64,000 nucleotides of DNA, taken from Quadrisphaera sp. RL12-1S. Lineage in GTDB: Bacteria; Actinomycetota; Actinomycetes; Actinomycetales; Quadrisphaeraceae. This document shows positions 6,880 to 15,672 of the stretch, one piece after another. The position numbers and the translations under genes are program-made. The DNA is taken from contig NZ_JACNME010000002.1 of the NCBI RefSeq assembly GCF_014270065.1, positions 1 through 64,000 on the forward strand, given 5' to 3'. Position 1 is the first letter of the stretch. Each line of letters opens with the position of its first letter. The notes below the pieces were generated by a model. It was not told where the DNA came from. It saw only the letters and a list, made by a program, of their open reading frames with translations, and made no database searches.

Positions 6880-8961
6880 GTGGTGACTGGACTGACCGCG
6901 CGGCACGTCCACCCGAGCCTGCAGACTCGGCGTGCTCGGCGGGTGCTGGTGCTGGTGGCGTGCGCCGCCGTCGTCCTCGGGCCCCTGGTGCTCGTCGTGG
7001 TGGTCGGCGCGCTGCTCGTCCGGTCGTGGCGGGCCCGGCCGGAGCCCAGCCAGGTCGTCAGCCCGGTCGTCAGCCCGGTCATCAGCCCGGCCGTCAGCCC
7101 GGGACCGACGCAGAACTACACCGACCCCGACGTGGTGCCGCGGCGCGCCCGGCCGGGGCTGGCGCTGGCGGTGCGCACCGCCGTCGTCGTCGGACCCCTG
7201 GTCCTGGCCCTGGTGGTCGGGGCCGTCGCCGCGGTGGTCCTGCCTCCGGCACAGGTGGGGCTGCCCGTGTGGCTGTGGCTCGTCAGCGTGGTGGTGGTCA
7301 CCTCGGTGGTCCTGTTCGCCTGCTCGCGGCTGCTGCGCCGCCTGGCCCCGCTGTCGGCGCTGCTCCGCCTGAGCCTGGTGCTGCCCGACGACGTGCCCCA
7401 CCGCTTCGCGCTGGCGCGACGCCGATGGTCGCCCGAGGCCCTGGAGGGGTCCGAGCGCGGGGGCGAGGGCTCCGGCCAGCGGGTGCTGGCCCTGGTCGCG
7501 ACGCTGGCCGCCCACGACGGCAGGACCCGCGCCCACGCCGAACGGGTGCAGGCCTACGCCGCCCTCATCGGCCAGGAGATGGGCCTGTCCGCAGCCGACG
7601 TCGACAGGCTCAGCTGGGCCGCGCTGCTGCACGACGTCGGGAAGGTCCACGTCCCCGTGGAGGTCATCAACAAGGCCGGCCGCCCCAGCGAGGCCGAGTG
7701 GGCCCAGCTGCAGACCCACCCCCACCACGGCGGCGAGCTCGTCGAGCCGCTGCGCGGCTGGCTGGGGGACTGGCTGGACGGGGTCGAGCAGCACCACGAG
7801 CGCTTCGACGGCACGGGGTACCCCCGCGCGCTGGCGGGTGAGGACATCCACCTCGCCGCGCGGATCATCGCGGTCGCCGACACCTACGACGTCATCACCT
7901 CCGCGAGGTCGTACAAGAAGCCGATGTCGGCCGAGCAGGCCCGCGCGGAGATCACCCGGTGCGCCGGGGCCCAGTTCGACCCGGTGGTGGTGCGGGCGCT
8001 GCTCGGCGTCGGCATCGCCAAGCTGCGCCGCGTCGCCGGTCCGGCGACGCTCCTGGCCGCTCTGCCGGTGGTCGTCGCCGCCCCCGCCCAGGCCGCCCCC
8101 TCGGTGGGAGCTGCGCTGCAGGTCGCCGGTGGACACGCGGCGACGGCGGTCCTGGCCGCCGGGGTGGGGGTGACCGGAGGGGTGGCCACCGCCGACGTCA
8201 TCGCCGCGCCGCCGGGTGCGGCCGTGCTCGTGGTCCAGGAGGCCCCGGCCCCTCCCGCCGCCGTGAGAGACGCCGCCCCTCCTGGCGGGGAGGCCCGTCC
8301 TGGTGCGGAGGGGTCTGCTGGGGCCACGGGCACCACCACGCCGTCCGGACCGCCTGCGGCACCGGGTGCTCCATCGGGCGACCCGAGCGCGCTGCCCACG
8401 GCGGACGGGTCCGCAACGACCTCGACGGCCCCCGTGGACCTGCCGTCCCCGACACCCCCGCTCGATGCGGCCCCGGTCGCCTCCGACCCCCTGCTGCCTG
8501 CCGGTCCCTCGCGTCCCGCCAGCGGCCCCTCGTCACCAGCAGCAGTCACCCCGCCCTCGGTCGCGGCGCCGCGCGGGCCCTCCCGGCCGGTCCCGGCGCC
8601 GAGCGCGTCTCGCTCCGCGGGCGAGGGAAGGTCGAGGGGCCCCGCCGCCCCCACCGCTCCGGCGAGGAAGGCCGACGAGGCAGTTCAGAAGGCGACCCAG
8701 GAGGCTGCCCGCAAGGCGGCCGAGCAGGCCGCCAAGGACAGGGCGGACCAGGCGAAGGCCGCTGTCGACGCGGCGGACAAGGCGGACAAGGCGGCCAAGG
8801 CGGCCAAGCAGGCCGCCGAGTCAGCCGGCAGGCTCACCGGGGCGATGCCGGGTGGCCGGACGCTGGCCCCGTCGCCCGCCGCGCCGCCGGTGCCAGCCGC
8901 CCCGCCGCCAGGCCCCCGCGGCGGTGGGTCCGTCGCCGGCCCGGGCGGCAAGAACCGCTGA
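6880..8961 (+). CDS. membrane HD-GYP phosphodiesterase with long low-complexity tail
   Basis: 693 aa predicted to hydrolyse cyclic-di-GMP. Hydrophobic segments lie near residues 23-47, 98-120 and 127-150. The HD-GYP domain spans about 205-385: AHDGRTRAHAERV, LLHDVGKVHVP (HD dyad), THPHHGGE and HHERFDGTGYP (GYP loop), with further conserved ADTYDVITSARSYK. An Ala-rich hydrophobic stretch (about 388-450), a Pro/Ser/Ala linker and a Lys/Ala/Asp helix of about 55 residues (AKAAVDAADKADKAAK type) follow; this last part looks like a coiled coil or surface-binding helix. The tail of roughly 310 residues is unusual for the family. Two adjacent GTG codons (6880, 6883) are possible starts. Confidence 0.9.
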   Translation: MVTGLTARHVHPSLQTRRARRVLVLVACAAVVLGPLVLVVVVGALLVRSWRARPEPSQVVSPVVSPVISPAVSPGPTQNYTDPDVVPRRARPGLALAVRTAVVVGPLVLALVVGAVAAVVLPPAQVGLPVWLWLVSVVVVTSVVLFACSRLLRRLAPLSALLRLSLVLPDDVPHRFALARRRWSPEALEGSERGGEGSGQRVLALVATLAAHDGRTRAHAERVQAYAALIGQEMGLSAADVDRLSWAALLHDVGKVHVPVEVINKAGRPSEAEWAQLQTHPHHGGELVEPLRGWLGDWLDGVEQHHERFDGTGYPRALAGEDIHLAARIIAVADTYDVITSARSYKKPMSAEQARAEITRCAGAQFDPVVVRALLGVGIAKLRRVAGPATLLAALPVVVAAPAQAAPSVGAALQVAGGHAATAVLAAGVGVTGGVATADVIAAPPGAAVLVVQEAPAPPAAVRDAAPPGGEARPGAEGSAGATGTTTPSGPPAAPGAPSGDPSALPTADGSATTSTAPVDLPSPTPPLDAAPVASDPLLPAGPSRPASGPSSPAAVTPPSVAAPRGPSRPVPAPSASRSAGEGRSRGPAAPTAPARKADEAVQKATQEAARKAAEQAAKDRADQAKAAVDAADKADKAAKAAKQAAESAGRLTGAMPGGRTLAPSPAAPPVPAAPPPGPRGGGSVAGPGGKNR

Positions 8962-8989
8962 GCCAGCCGGCGCCGGCGACGCCGGAGGG

Positions 8990-10087
8990 TCAGCGGGTGC
9001 CCAGGAGCCCCGCCTCCCGCAGGTGGTGGAGCAGCACGTGCCCGTCCGGCCCGCGCAGCACCGGGACCACGAGCCCGTCGTCCTCGTCCGGCGCTGGCCC
9101 GTCCGCCGTCCCCGCCGCGTCCCCGCCGCCACCCCCGCCGACCTGGCGCAGGGCGATGGCCAGGACGTGCTGCGGGTGCGCGCGGGCGAAGTCACCGTAG
9201 ACCGCCGGGTCGTGCTCGCCGTCGTCACCGACGAGGAGCCACCGCACCCCGGGGAAGTCCGACCGCAGCCGCTCCAGGCTGCGCCTCTTGTGGGCGCGGC
9301 CGTCGCGGAAGACCCCCTCGGCGCTGGGGCTCCACTGGGTCAGCAGCAGCGGGCCGGCGGGGAAGCCGCAGCGCGACAGGAAGCGGGACAGCGGTCCGGT
9401 GAAGTTCCAGGGGCCGTTGCTCAGGTAGACCACCGGGCTGTCGTCACCGGCCTGGCCGGCGCGGGCAGCGGTGAGCAGGTCCGCCATGCCGTCGACCGGG
9501 AGCCGCCGGGCGAAGGCCTGGCTCAGGGTCGTCCACGCCGCCCGCAGCGGGTGCCGCAGACCCGTCAGGAGGGCGGTGTCGTCGATGTCGCAGACGATGC
9601 CCGTCGAGGCTCTCGGGTCGGCGACGTGCACCACCGCCTCCACCGGCAGGCGGTCGCCCACCTGGAGGGTCACGGCGTTCGGCCCCGGCTCGAGCTCCCA
9701 CGGCACGGTGGCGTCGACGAACCCGCCCGGGCCGCTGCGCACCCTGTGGGCCGCGCCAGCGCCGGGCGGTGCGACGTCCACGGTGACCCCTGACCGCTGC
9801 AGGGTCACCAGGCGCCGCCAGGCGGCGACGCCCCTGACCGCGCTCGGCTCCCGTCCCGGTGGGGCCAGCACCACGCGCGCCAGCAGCCTGACCCGCCCGT
9901 CGGCGCCGTACCCCGGGTACGGCAGGACGGCGCAGCTCCACCCGCGCCGCTGCAGGAGTGCGGCCAGCACGTCGCGGCGGGCTCGACCCAGGCGGAAGAG
10001 GACCCGTCCGGCCGGTGAGCCCGGAGCCGCTGCCGCCCGCCCGTCTCCGCTGGTGGTGCCGCTGCTGCCGGTGGTGCTGCCGAGCAC
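8990..10087 (-). CDS. App1-family phosphatase (phosphatidate phosphatase APP1 catalytic domain)
   Basis: 365 aa. The catalytic HAD-like domain is evident from VCDIDDT near residue 165, the aspartate nucleophile motif of the App1/DUF2183 family, with VVYLSNGPWNF, HKRRSLERLRSDFPGVRWLLVGDDGEHDPAVYGDFARAHP as the downstream motifs. The N-terminal ~150 residues form a beta-rich domain normal for bacterial members. Yeast App1 removes phosphate from phosphatidic acid; bacterial substrates are not established. A Gly/Asp/Ala-rich insertion lies near 320. The gene converges with the HD-GYP gene, 28 bases apart. Confidence 0.87.
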   Translation of the reverse strand: MLGSTTGSSGTTSGDGRAAAAPGSPAGRVLFRLGRARRDVLAALLQRRGWSCAVLPYPGYGADGRVRLLARVVLAPPGREPSAVRGVAAWRRLVTLQRSGVTVDVAPPGAGAAHRVRSGPGGFVDATVPWELEPGPNAVTLQVGDRLPVEAVVHVADPRASTGIVCDIDDTALLTGLRHPLRAAWTTLSQAFARRLPVDGMADLLTAARAGQAGDDSPVVYLSNGPWNFTGPLSRFLSRCGFPAGPLLLTQWSPSAEGVFRDGRAHKRRSLERLRSDFPGVRWLLVGDDGEHDPAVYGDFARAHPQHVLAIALRQVGGGGGGDAAGTADGPAPDEDDGLVVPVLRGPDGHVLLHHLREAGLLGTR

Positions 10088-10127
10088 GGTGACCGCCTAG
10101 GGGTGCCGAGGACGTGCCCGGAGGACG

Positions 10128-10433
10128 CTAGGGCCGCTCCGTCACCGGAGCGACTCGATCAGTGGTCGCGTCCTCGAGCAGGGCCTTCTCGTCGTCGGTC
10201 AGCGCCGTGGTGCGCAGGAGGTCGGCTGCGAGGTGCACGCCGCCGCTGTCCCGGTCCTCGCGGGCTCGGTGGTGGCTGGTGCGCGGGAGCTGCTCAGCGC
10301 GCTCGGCCGGTACCGTCACGCGGCCGGCGGCAGCCGTCCGCTCCACCAGGGTCCGCACGACGGCGTCGACGGTGTCCGAGGCGCTGCGCGCGCCGCCCGT
10401 CCTCCGTGACGAGCGAGGACGTGCGCGCCACAT
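10128..10433 (-). CDS. hypothetical protein, about 101 aa
   Basis: I do not recognise the family. From the ATG at 10433 it reads MWRARPRSSRRTGG, then a helical part DTVDAVVRTLVERTAAAGRV and a C-terminal helix LTDDEKALLEDATTDRV. The balanced composition and helix pattern of the last 85 residues favour a real small protein over a shadow frame. It is divergent from the hydrolase gene at 10450, with 16 bases between the two start codons. A downstream GTG could also serve as the start. Confidence 0.45.
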   Translation of the reverse strand: MWRARPRSSRRTGGARSASDTVDAVVRTLVERTAAAGRVTVPAERAEQLPRTSHHRAREDRDSGGVHLAADLLRTTALTDDEKALLEDATTDRVAPVTERP

Positions 10434-10449
10434 GGGGCAGGGTGGGCGG

Positions 10450-11754
10450 ATGGCTGCACCGGACCTGCGCACCGTCGAGCTGCACCTGCCCGGGCTGCGG
10501 GTGCTCGAGCACGAGCTCGACGTCCCGCTCGACCACTCAGCGCCCGACGGTCCCGCCGCCGCGTCGCTCACGCTGTTCGCCCGGGAGGTGTCCGCGGTCG
10601 GCAGCGGCCCCGACGGGCCGGCGCTGCTGTTCCTCCAGGGCGGTCCCGGCCAGGAGGCCACCCGCCCCGCCGGTGCTCCGCTGACGTCCGGCTGGATGGC
10701 GCGGGCGCTGCGCGACTTCCGCCTGGTGCTGCTCGACCAGCGCGGCACCGGCCGCTCCACGCCCGTCGGCGACCTGCCCGGCACGACCCCGCAGCAGCAG
10801 GCCGACCACCTCGCGCACTTTCGCGCCGACAGCATCGTCCGCGACGCCGAGGTCCTCCGCGAGGCCCTGGGCGTCGACCGCTGGAGCCTGCTCGGGCAGA
10901 GCTTCGGCGGGTTCTGCGCCCTCACCTACCTCTCCCTGGCGCCGCAGTCGCTGAGATCGGTGCACGTCACCGGCGGGCTCCCGCCCGTGGGCCTGCACCC
11001 CGACGAGGTCTACGCCGCCACGTGGGCGCAGATGCGCGCGCTCTCGGCCCGGTACCACGAGCGCTACCCGCACGACCTCGAGCGGCTGCGCCAGCTGCAC
11101 GCGCACCTTGTCGACCGCGACCTGAGGACGACGACGGGGGACCGCGTCACCTCCCGCACGCTGCGCGCCTCCGGCCACTCCCTGGGCATGAGCGACGGCG
11201 CCGACGCCCTGCACGCCCTGCTCGAGCGGCCCGCGGGTTCCCCGGCGTTCCGCGCGGACGCCGCCGACCCCCTCGGCCTGGCCCGCAACCCGCTCTACCT
11301 GCTCGTCCACGAGGCCTGCTACGCCGACGGGGCCACCACGGCGTGGTCGGCGGAGCGCACCCGGCCCGACGACTTCCGCGACCCCGCTGAGGGCGGTGAC
11401 CCGGCGCTGCTGTCCGGGGAGCACGTCGGTGACTGGCTGCTCGACCCCGAGCGCGGTGGCGTCGGGGCGCTGGCGCCGGTGGCCGGGGCGGCGCGCCTGC
11501 TGGCGGAGAGGGAGTGGCCCCGCCTGTACGACCCCTCGGTGCTGGACGGCGTCGCCCGCGGGTCCGACGGCGTCCCGGTGGCGGCGGCGATCTACGTGGA
11601 CGACCCGTACGTGCTCGTCGACCACTCCCGCGCCACCGCGTCGCTGCTCGGCGCTCGCACGTGGGTGACCGACGAGCTGCTCCACAACGGCCTGCGCTCC
11701 GACGGCGACCGCGTGCTCTCACGCCTCCTCGACATGACCGCCGGCCGCCTCTGA
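10450..11754 (+). CDS. proline iminopeptidase-like alpha/beta hydrolase (S33 family)
   Basis: 434 aa, typical for the longer actinobacterial S33 aminopeptidases. LFLQGGPGQEA forms the oxyanion region, LLDQRGTGRS is the hallmark of prolyl aminopeptidases, and LLGQSFGGFCAL holds the serine nucleophile. TWVTDELLHNGLRSDGDRV near the C-terminus supplies the likely histidine. It would release an N-terminal proline or similar residue from peptides; being without a signal peptide it acts in the cytoplasm. The GC-rich hairpin at 11790 ends its transcript. A second S33-like hydrolase lies at 56465. Confidence 0.88.
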   Translation: MAAPDLRTVELHLPGLRVLEHELDVPLDHSAPDGPAAASLTLFAREVSAVGSGPDGPALLFLQGGPGQEATRPAGAPLTSGWMARALRDFRLVLLDQRGTGRSTPVGDLPGTTPQQQADHLAHFRADSIVRDAEVLREALGVDRWSLLGQSFGGFCALTYLSLAPQSLRSVHVTGGLPPVGLHPDEVYAATWAQMRALSARYHERYPHDLERLRQLHAHLVDRDLRTTTGDRVTSRTLRASGHSLGMSDGADALHALLERPAGSPAFRADAADPLGLARNPLYLLVHEACYADGATTAWSAERTRPDDFRDPAEGGDPALLSGEHVGDWLLDPERGGVGALAPVAGAARLLAEREWPRLYDPSVLDGVARGSDGVPVAAAIYVDDPYVLVDHSRATASLLGARTWVTDELLHNGLRSDGDRVLSRLLDMTAGRL

Positions 11755-11789
11755 CCGCTCACGACGGGGCATGGTGGCGCGCAGGCGTG

Positions 11790-11832
11790 TGATCGTCGCG
11801 GAGGGGGGAGGGGTCCCCCTCCGCGACGATCA
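11790..11832. terminator. bidirectional terminator hairpin between convergent genes
   Basis: Perfect 17-bp arms (TGATCGTCGCGGAGGGG and its complement) flank a 9-nt loop. The element lies between the stops of the convergent hydrolase and glycosyltransferase genes, so it can serve both strands. There is no T-tract. Confidence 0.8.
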
Positions 11833-11867
11833 TGCGCGTGAGCGCCAGATCCGGCGCGGGTGCCGGG

Positions 11868-13202
11868 TCAGAGGGGAGCGCCCTCGCGGGGGAGCTCGAC
11901 GACCTGGTGCTGCTGCTCCACCACCTGCTCCTCGGCGGGGAGCATCTCGTCGAAGACGCGGAGCCTGTCGAAGCGCAGCGCGTGCTCACGGGCGCGCTGC
12001 TCCATCTCCAGGCGCTCCACCTCGCCCATGTCGAGCACGGCCCGGTCGAGCATCGCGGTGATCCCCGGCACGTCACCCGCCTCGATGATGAGCGCGGTGT
12101 CGCCGACGGCCTCGCCCGTGCCCCCGACCAGCGTGGTGATGACGGGCCCGCCGCCGGCCAGCATCTTCTCCGTCAGGGCGATGCCGAAGGTCTCCACGAA
12201 CTCCGGCACCGGCTTGGTGGGCAGCGCGTAGGCGGCGCACCCCCGCATGAGCAGCGGCTTCTCCGCGTCGGAGACGTCGGTGAGCAGGAGGATGCGCTCG
12301 TCGTCCCCGGGGACCTCGGCGATCTGCGCCCGCACCGTGTCGACGGCGTTGCCGGCGCCGGCGATGACGAGCTTCTTGGTGGCCTGCGTGCGCGATGCGC
12401 GGTAGGCGTTGATGAGGTCGTCCACGCCCTTGGCGCGGGTGATCCGCGAGAGGAACAGCACGTAGCCGTCGCGCTCGAGGCCCCGGGCGGCCAGCGCGGC
12501 GTCCACCGCGGACGGGTCGAGGTCGAGGAAGGCGGAGGTGTCGATCGGCGGGTAGCTGATGCGGACCCGCGCGGTGAGCTCCTCGGCGAAGCGGGTGCCG
12601 GTGCGGGCGTCGACCTGCTCGGCCCAGCGCACCACCTCCTCCTTGGTGAACTCCGACACCGCGAGCAGGTCGTCGTTCTGCAGGTAGGTGGACAGCACCA
12701 TCGCCGCGGCCCCCCACGCCCCGGTGCGCAGGGCGTTGGAGACCACGTTGGTGATGTCGGAGCCCACGGCCTTGGCCAGCGTGCGCACCTCGGGGGCGAA
12801 GCCCGCCACGCGCGCCCCGGCCACCGCCTGGACGACGACGTCGGTGTGCGGCGTCAGGTACATCGACAGCACCACGGTCGGCACGCCCTCGGCGAGCAGC
12901 TCCACCAGGCGCCCGGTCATCCCGGCGATGTACCGGCCGTCCGGCACGCGGTTGTCGCCGATCGGGTCCGGCCGCTCCACGGTGATGCCGGGCGAGTAGG
13001 GCAGCAGCGCGTCGAGGGGCTTGAGCGGCAGCCCCGCCGCCTGCAGCGCCTCGAGCGGCCAGGTGAGGATCCGCACGTCGTCGAACCCGCGCAGCAGCGC
13101 GGCCTCGGCGAGGTTGCGGGCCTCCCCGGAGTGGCCGCAGATGACCGGGTCGGCGCGGACCAGGATGACGAGACGGCGCTCGGGCTTGCTCATGCCGGTC
13201 AT
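11868..13202 (-). CDS. glycosyltransferase family 4 protein
   Basis: 444 aa of GT-B type. The C-terminal half carries the GT4 donor-binding pattern: YVLFLSRITRAKGVDDLINAY, KLVIAGAGNAVDTV and the nucleotide-sugar loop EFVETFGIALTEKMLAGGGPVITT, including the E-x7-E spacing. The N-terminal half has GHSGEARNLAEAALLRGF, the acceptor-side glycine loop. It moves a sugar from a nucleotide donor to an unknown acceptor. GAGGAGG lies 6-7 bases before the ATG at 13202. It follows a GH92 mannosidase gene in the same direction, so a mannose-related role is possible but unproven. Confidence 0.88.
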   Translation of the reverse strand: MTGMSKPERRLVILVRADPVICGHSGEARNLAEAALLRGFDDVRILTWPLEALQAAGLPLKPLDALLPYSPGITVERPDPIGDNRVPDGRYIAGMTGRLVELLAEGVPTVVLSMYLTPHTDVVVQAVAGARVAGFAPEVRTLAKAVGSDITNVVSNALRTGAWGAAAMVLSTYLQNDDLLAVSEFTKEEVVRWAEQVDARTGTRFAEELTARVRISYPPIDTSAFLDLDPSAVDAALAARGLERDGYVLFLSRITRAKGVDDLINAYRASRTQATKKLVIAGAGNAVDTVRAQIAEVPGDDERILLLTDVSDAEKPLLMRGCAAYALPTKPVPEFVETFGIALTEKMLAGGGPVITTLVGGTGEAVGDTALIIEAGDVPGITAMLDRAVLDMGEVERLEMEQRAREHALRFDRLRVFDEMLPAEEQVVEQQHQVVELPREGAPL

Positions 13203-13292
13203 GAGGTCCTCCTCGGGTGTGGGTGCTGCCGCGGCCGGGACCGGCCGCGGGGTGGAGCGGGTGGAGACGGTGGAGCGGGTGGGGCGCGAGGG

Positions 13293-15536
13293 TCAGCGGT
13301 GGCGCGCGGCCGGCGAGGGCGGCCGCACCGCGCGCCCGTAGCCGTTCGGTTCCTCACCGAGGTGGAGCACCAGCCGGCCGCCGCGGTGCACCCGCGCCAT
13401 CGACAGGTGCGGTCCGGGGAGCGGCTCGCCGTCGAGCGTCGCCGAGAGCAGGTGCTGCGGCCGGGTCTGCGCCGGGGAGCCGTCGAAGCCGTCGTCGGAG
13501 CTGATCGGCTGCTCGCGGTGCCCGACCGCCTCGACCACCAGCTCGCCGTCGGGCACGGCGAGCACGGAGCGCTCGAAGGCCGGCGCCGAGAGCAGGAACG
13601 TGTCGAGCCCGGCCACGGGGAACAGCCCCAGCGAGGCCCACACGTACCAGGAGGACAGGCCGCCGGAGTCGTCGTTGCCCGGCAGCCCGCCGCGGCCGGT
13701 GCCGAACTGGTGGGTGAGCGCCGCGTGCACCACCTGCGCGGTGCGGTCGGGCCGGCCGGCCCAGTGGTAGGCCCACGGGGCCTCCATGTCGGGCTCGTTG
13801 TTGAGGCCCTCGAACCGGTTGAGGGCATACCCGGCGGCCATCTCGGCGGCGTTCGGGCGCAGCCCGGGCTGGCGCACCGGCGGCGCCCCGAACCCGAAGA
13901 AGCCGTCCAGCATCTGCGTGAACGCCGCGTCCCCGCCGGCCAGCGCGATCCGGCCCGCCATGTCGTGCAGCAGCCGGAACGAGTAGTTCCACTTGCCGCC
14001 CTCGTAGAACTCCGAGTCGCGCAGGAGCCCGGTGGTGGTGTCGAAGGCGTTCACCCAGCGCAGCGAGCGCTCCGCCAGGTCCTCCGCGAGCCGGTGGTCT
14101 CCCACGGCCCGCGCCACCTGCGCGGTGCAGTGGTGGGCGAAGGCCAGGTCGAGGGTGTGGGAGATCGGGTGGACGACGCCGTTGTCGATGAACATCTCGC
14201 CGTAGCCGCGGCGCAGGTCGTCGTCCATGTGCACCAGCGCCCACGACCAGTCGATCGGGGCCAGGTCCACCGCGTGCGCGTCCGCCAGGGCCGTGTGCGC
14301 CAGCGCGCTGGCCTGCCGGAAGAACCGGTCCGCACCGCGCGCCATCCGGTAGCCGATGGGGAAGTTGCCCTCCTCCTCGCTGACCCTGATGAGCGACTCC
14401 AGCAGGTCCGCCGCGCGCCCGGGCGCGATCGCCGCGAGGAGCGGGACCTGGGTCTTGTAGATGTCCCACATCGTGGAGATGTCGAACGCGAACGGGCCGT
14501 CCGAGGGCCAGAACGGGCTCTCGTCATCCGCGATGCACGGCTTGATGAGCGAGTGGTAGGTCGCCGTCGCCAGGACGGTGCGGCGCGCGGGGGTGCCGCC
14601 CTCCACCGCCACCCGGCCCACGTGGTCGGCCCAGCGGGCGCGCGTGCGGTCGCGGACGGCGTCGAACACCGGCTCCCCGGGCGCCCCCGGCAGCCGCGAG
14701 GCCCGCTCGGCCTCGAGGTTGGCCCGCGCCTGCTCGACCCCGCGCAGCGAGAAGCCGATCCGCACCTCCACGGTCTGGCCGGCGCGGGCCGGACCCATGA
14801 AGAGCAGGCCGAACGGGCGCAGCGTGGTCTGGCGGATCCTGTCGAAGTCCAGCCGGGTGCCGCCCTCGATGAGGCGCCGGTCGTGCCAGAGCATCGGCCG
14901 CCACGGCGCCGAGTGGCGCGGCGGGCCCGACGGCCCCGGAACGTCGGTGTCCACCTCCAGCGCGAAGGACAGCGGCACGCCCTCCACCACGAGGGTGCCC
15001 TGCGCGCGGCCCTGCCCGAGGTTCTCCACCTGCGCCCGCAGCGGCACGGTCCGCCCGTGCTCGATGGCCAGGCCGCCGCAGGAGGCGTCGACGACGACGC
15101 GCGCCGAGCGGTGCGCGGGGAACGTGTACCGGTGCACGGCCGTCTTGGGGCCCACCGTCAGCTCGCAGCGGATGCCCGAGTCGAGCGTGGCGGCGTAGTA
15201 GCCGGCCTCGGCGACCTCCTCGGACAGGTCCCAGCTCTGCCCGAGGTCGTCCAGGGGCGCGACCATCGGCGTGACGCGCAGGTAGTTGTAGTACTTGCGG
15301 ATGGCGCCGGTGCCGGACTGCTGGAAGTGCGTGAAGCCGGACGCCTGGAGCGTGTCGAAGACCTCCTGCGGGAGCCCCTCGAGCGACTTGTCGTACTGGC
15401 CGTACCCGGTGGGGTACGCCCCCGAGTAGGCGCAGGCGCTGACCATGCCCAGCGGGCTCGTGGCGCCGGGGTGGGTGTTGCCCACCTGCGGCTTGGGCCA
15501 CCACCACGCAGCAGCGAGACCGCGCGGCGCCGGCAA
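13293..15536 (-). CDS. GH92 family alpha-mannosidase
   Basis: Glycoside hydrolase family 92 enzymes are calcium-dependent exo-alpha-mannosidases. Conserved parts are NTHPGATSPLGMVSACAYSG near the N-terminus, ISTMWDIYKTQVPLLA, EGGKWNYSFRLLHDMAG and the signature GNDDSGGLSSWYVWASLG (acidic catalytic/calcium region). The length (747 aa) is normal and there is no signal peptide. The first canonical start is TTG 15536, yet the conserved DPFVGT, which corresponds to the family's NPFIGT, lies upstream in the same frame, before which only GTT-CGC-GCC-ATC-CTC-AGC-GAG-ATC separates it from a TAG at 15591. True translation may begin at the ATC at 15581, directly behind a TAGGTT -10 element. Confidence 0.9.
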   Translation of the reverse strand: MPAPRGLAAAWWWPKPQVGNTHPGATSPLGMVSACAYSGAYPTGYGQYDKSLEGLPQEVFDTLQASGFTHFQQSGTGAIRKYYNYLRVTPMVAPLDDLGQSWDLSEEVAEAGYYAATLDSGIRCELTVGPKTAVHRYTFPAHRSARVVVDASCGGLAIEHGRTVPLRAQVENLGQGRAQGTLVVEGVPLSFALEVDTDVPGPSGPPRHSAPWRPMLWHDRRLIEGGTRLDFDRIRQTTLRPFGLLFMGPARAGQTVEVRIGFSLRGVEQARANLEAERASRLPGAPGEPVFDAVRDRTRARWADHVGRVAVEGGTPARRTVLATATYHSLIKPCIADDESPFWPSDGPFAFDISTMWDIYKTQVPLLAAIAPGRAADLLESLIRVSEEEGNFPIGYRMARGADRFFRQASALAHTALADAHAVDLAPIDWSWALVHMDDDLRRGYGEMFIDNGVVHPISHTLDLAFAHHCTAQVARAVGDHRLAEDLAERSLRWVNAFDTTTGLLRDSEFYEGGKWNYSFRLLHDMAGRIALAGGDAAFTQMLDGFFGFGAPPVRQPGLRPNAAEMAAGYALNRFEGLNNEPDMEAPWAYHWAGRPDRTAQVVHAALTHQFGTGRGGLPGNDDSGGLSSWYVWASLGLFPVAGLDTFLLSAPAFERSVLAVPDGELVVEAVGHREQPISSDDGFDGSPAQTRPQHLLSATLDGEPLPGPHLSMARVHRGGRLVLHLGEEPNGYGRAVRPPSPAARHR

Positions 15537-15587
15537 CCGGGTCGCTGCGGTCCCGACGAAGGGATCGATCTCGCTGAGGATGGCGCG

Positions 15588-15593
15588 AACCTA
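15588..15593 (-). promoter_or_regulatory. putative -10 element upstream of the GH92 gene
   Basis: TAGGTT on the minus strand is followed by 6 nt and ATC, the codon that would start a leaderless GH92 message containing DPFVGT. The same hexamer precedes the CAP-protein gene start at 40045. Confidence 0.35.
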
Positions 15594-15672
15594 GCGGCAT
15601 CCGCGGGTCGCGCGGGTTACCTCCACGTGAACTGTGGACAGGGACGCCGGCCGGCCCGTCGACCAGCCGTCC

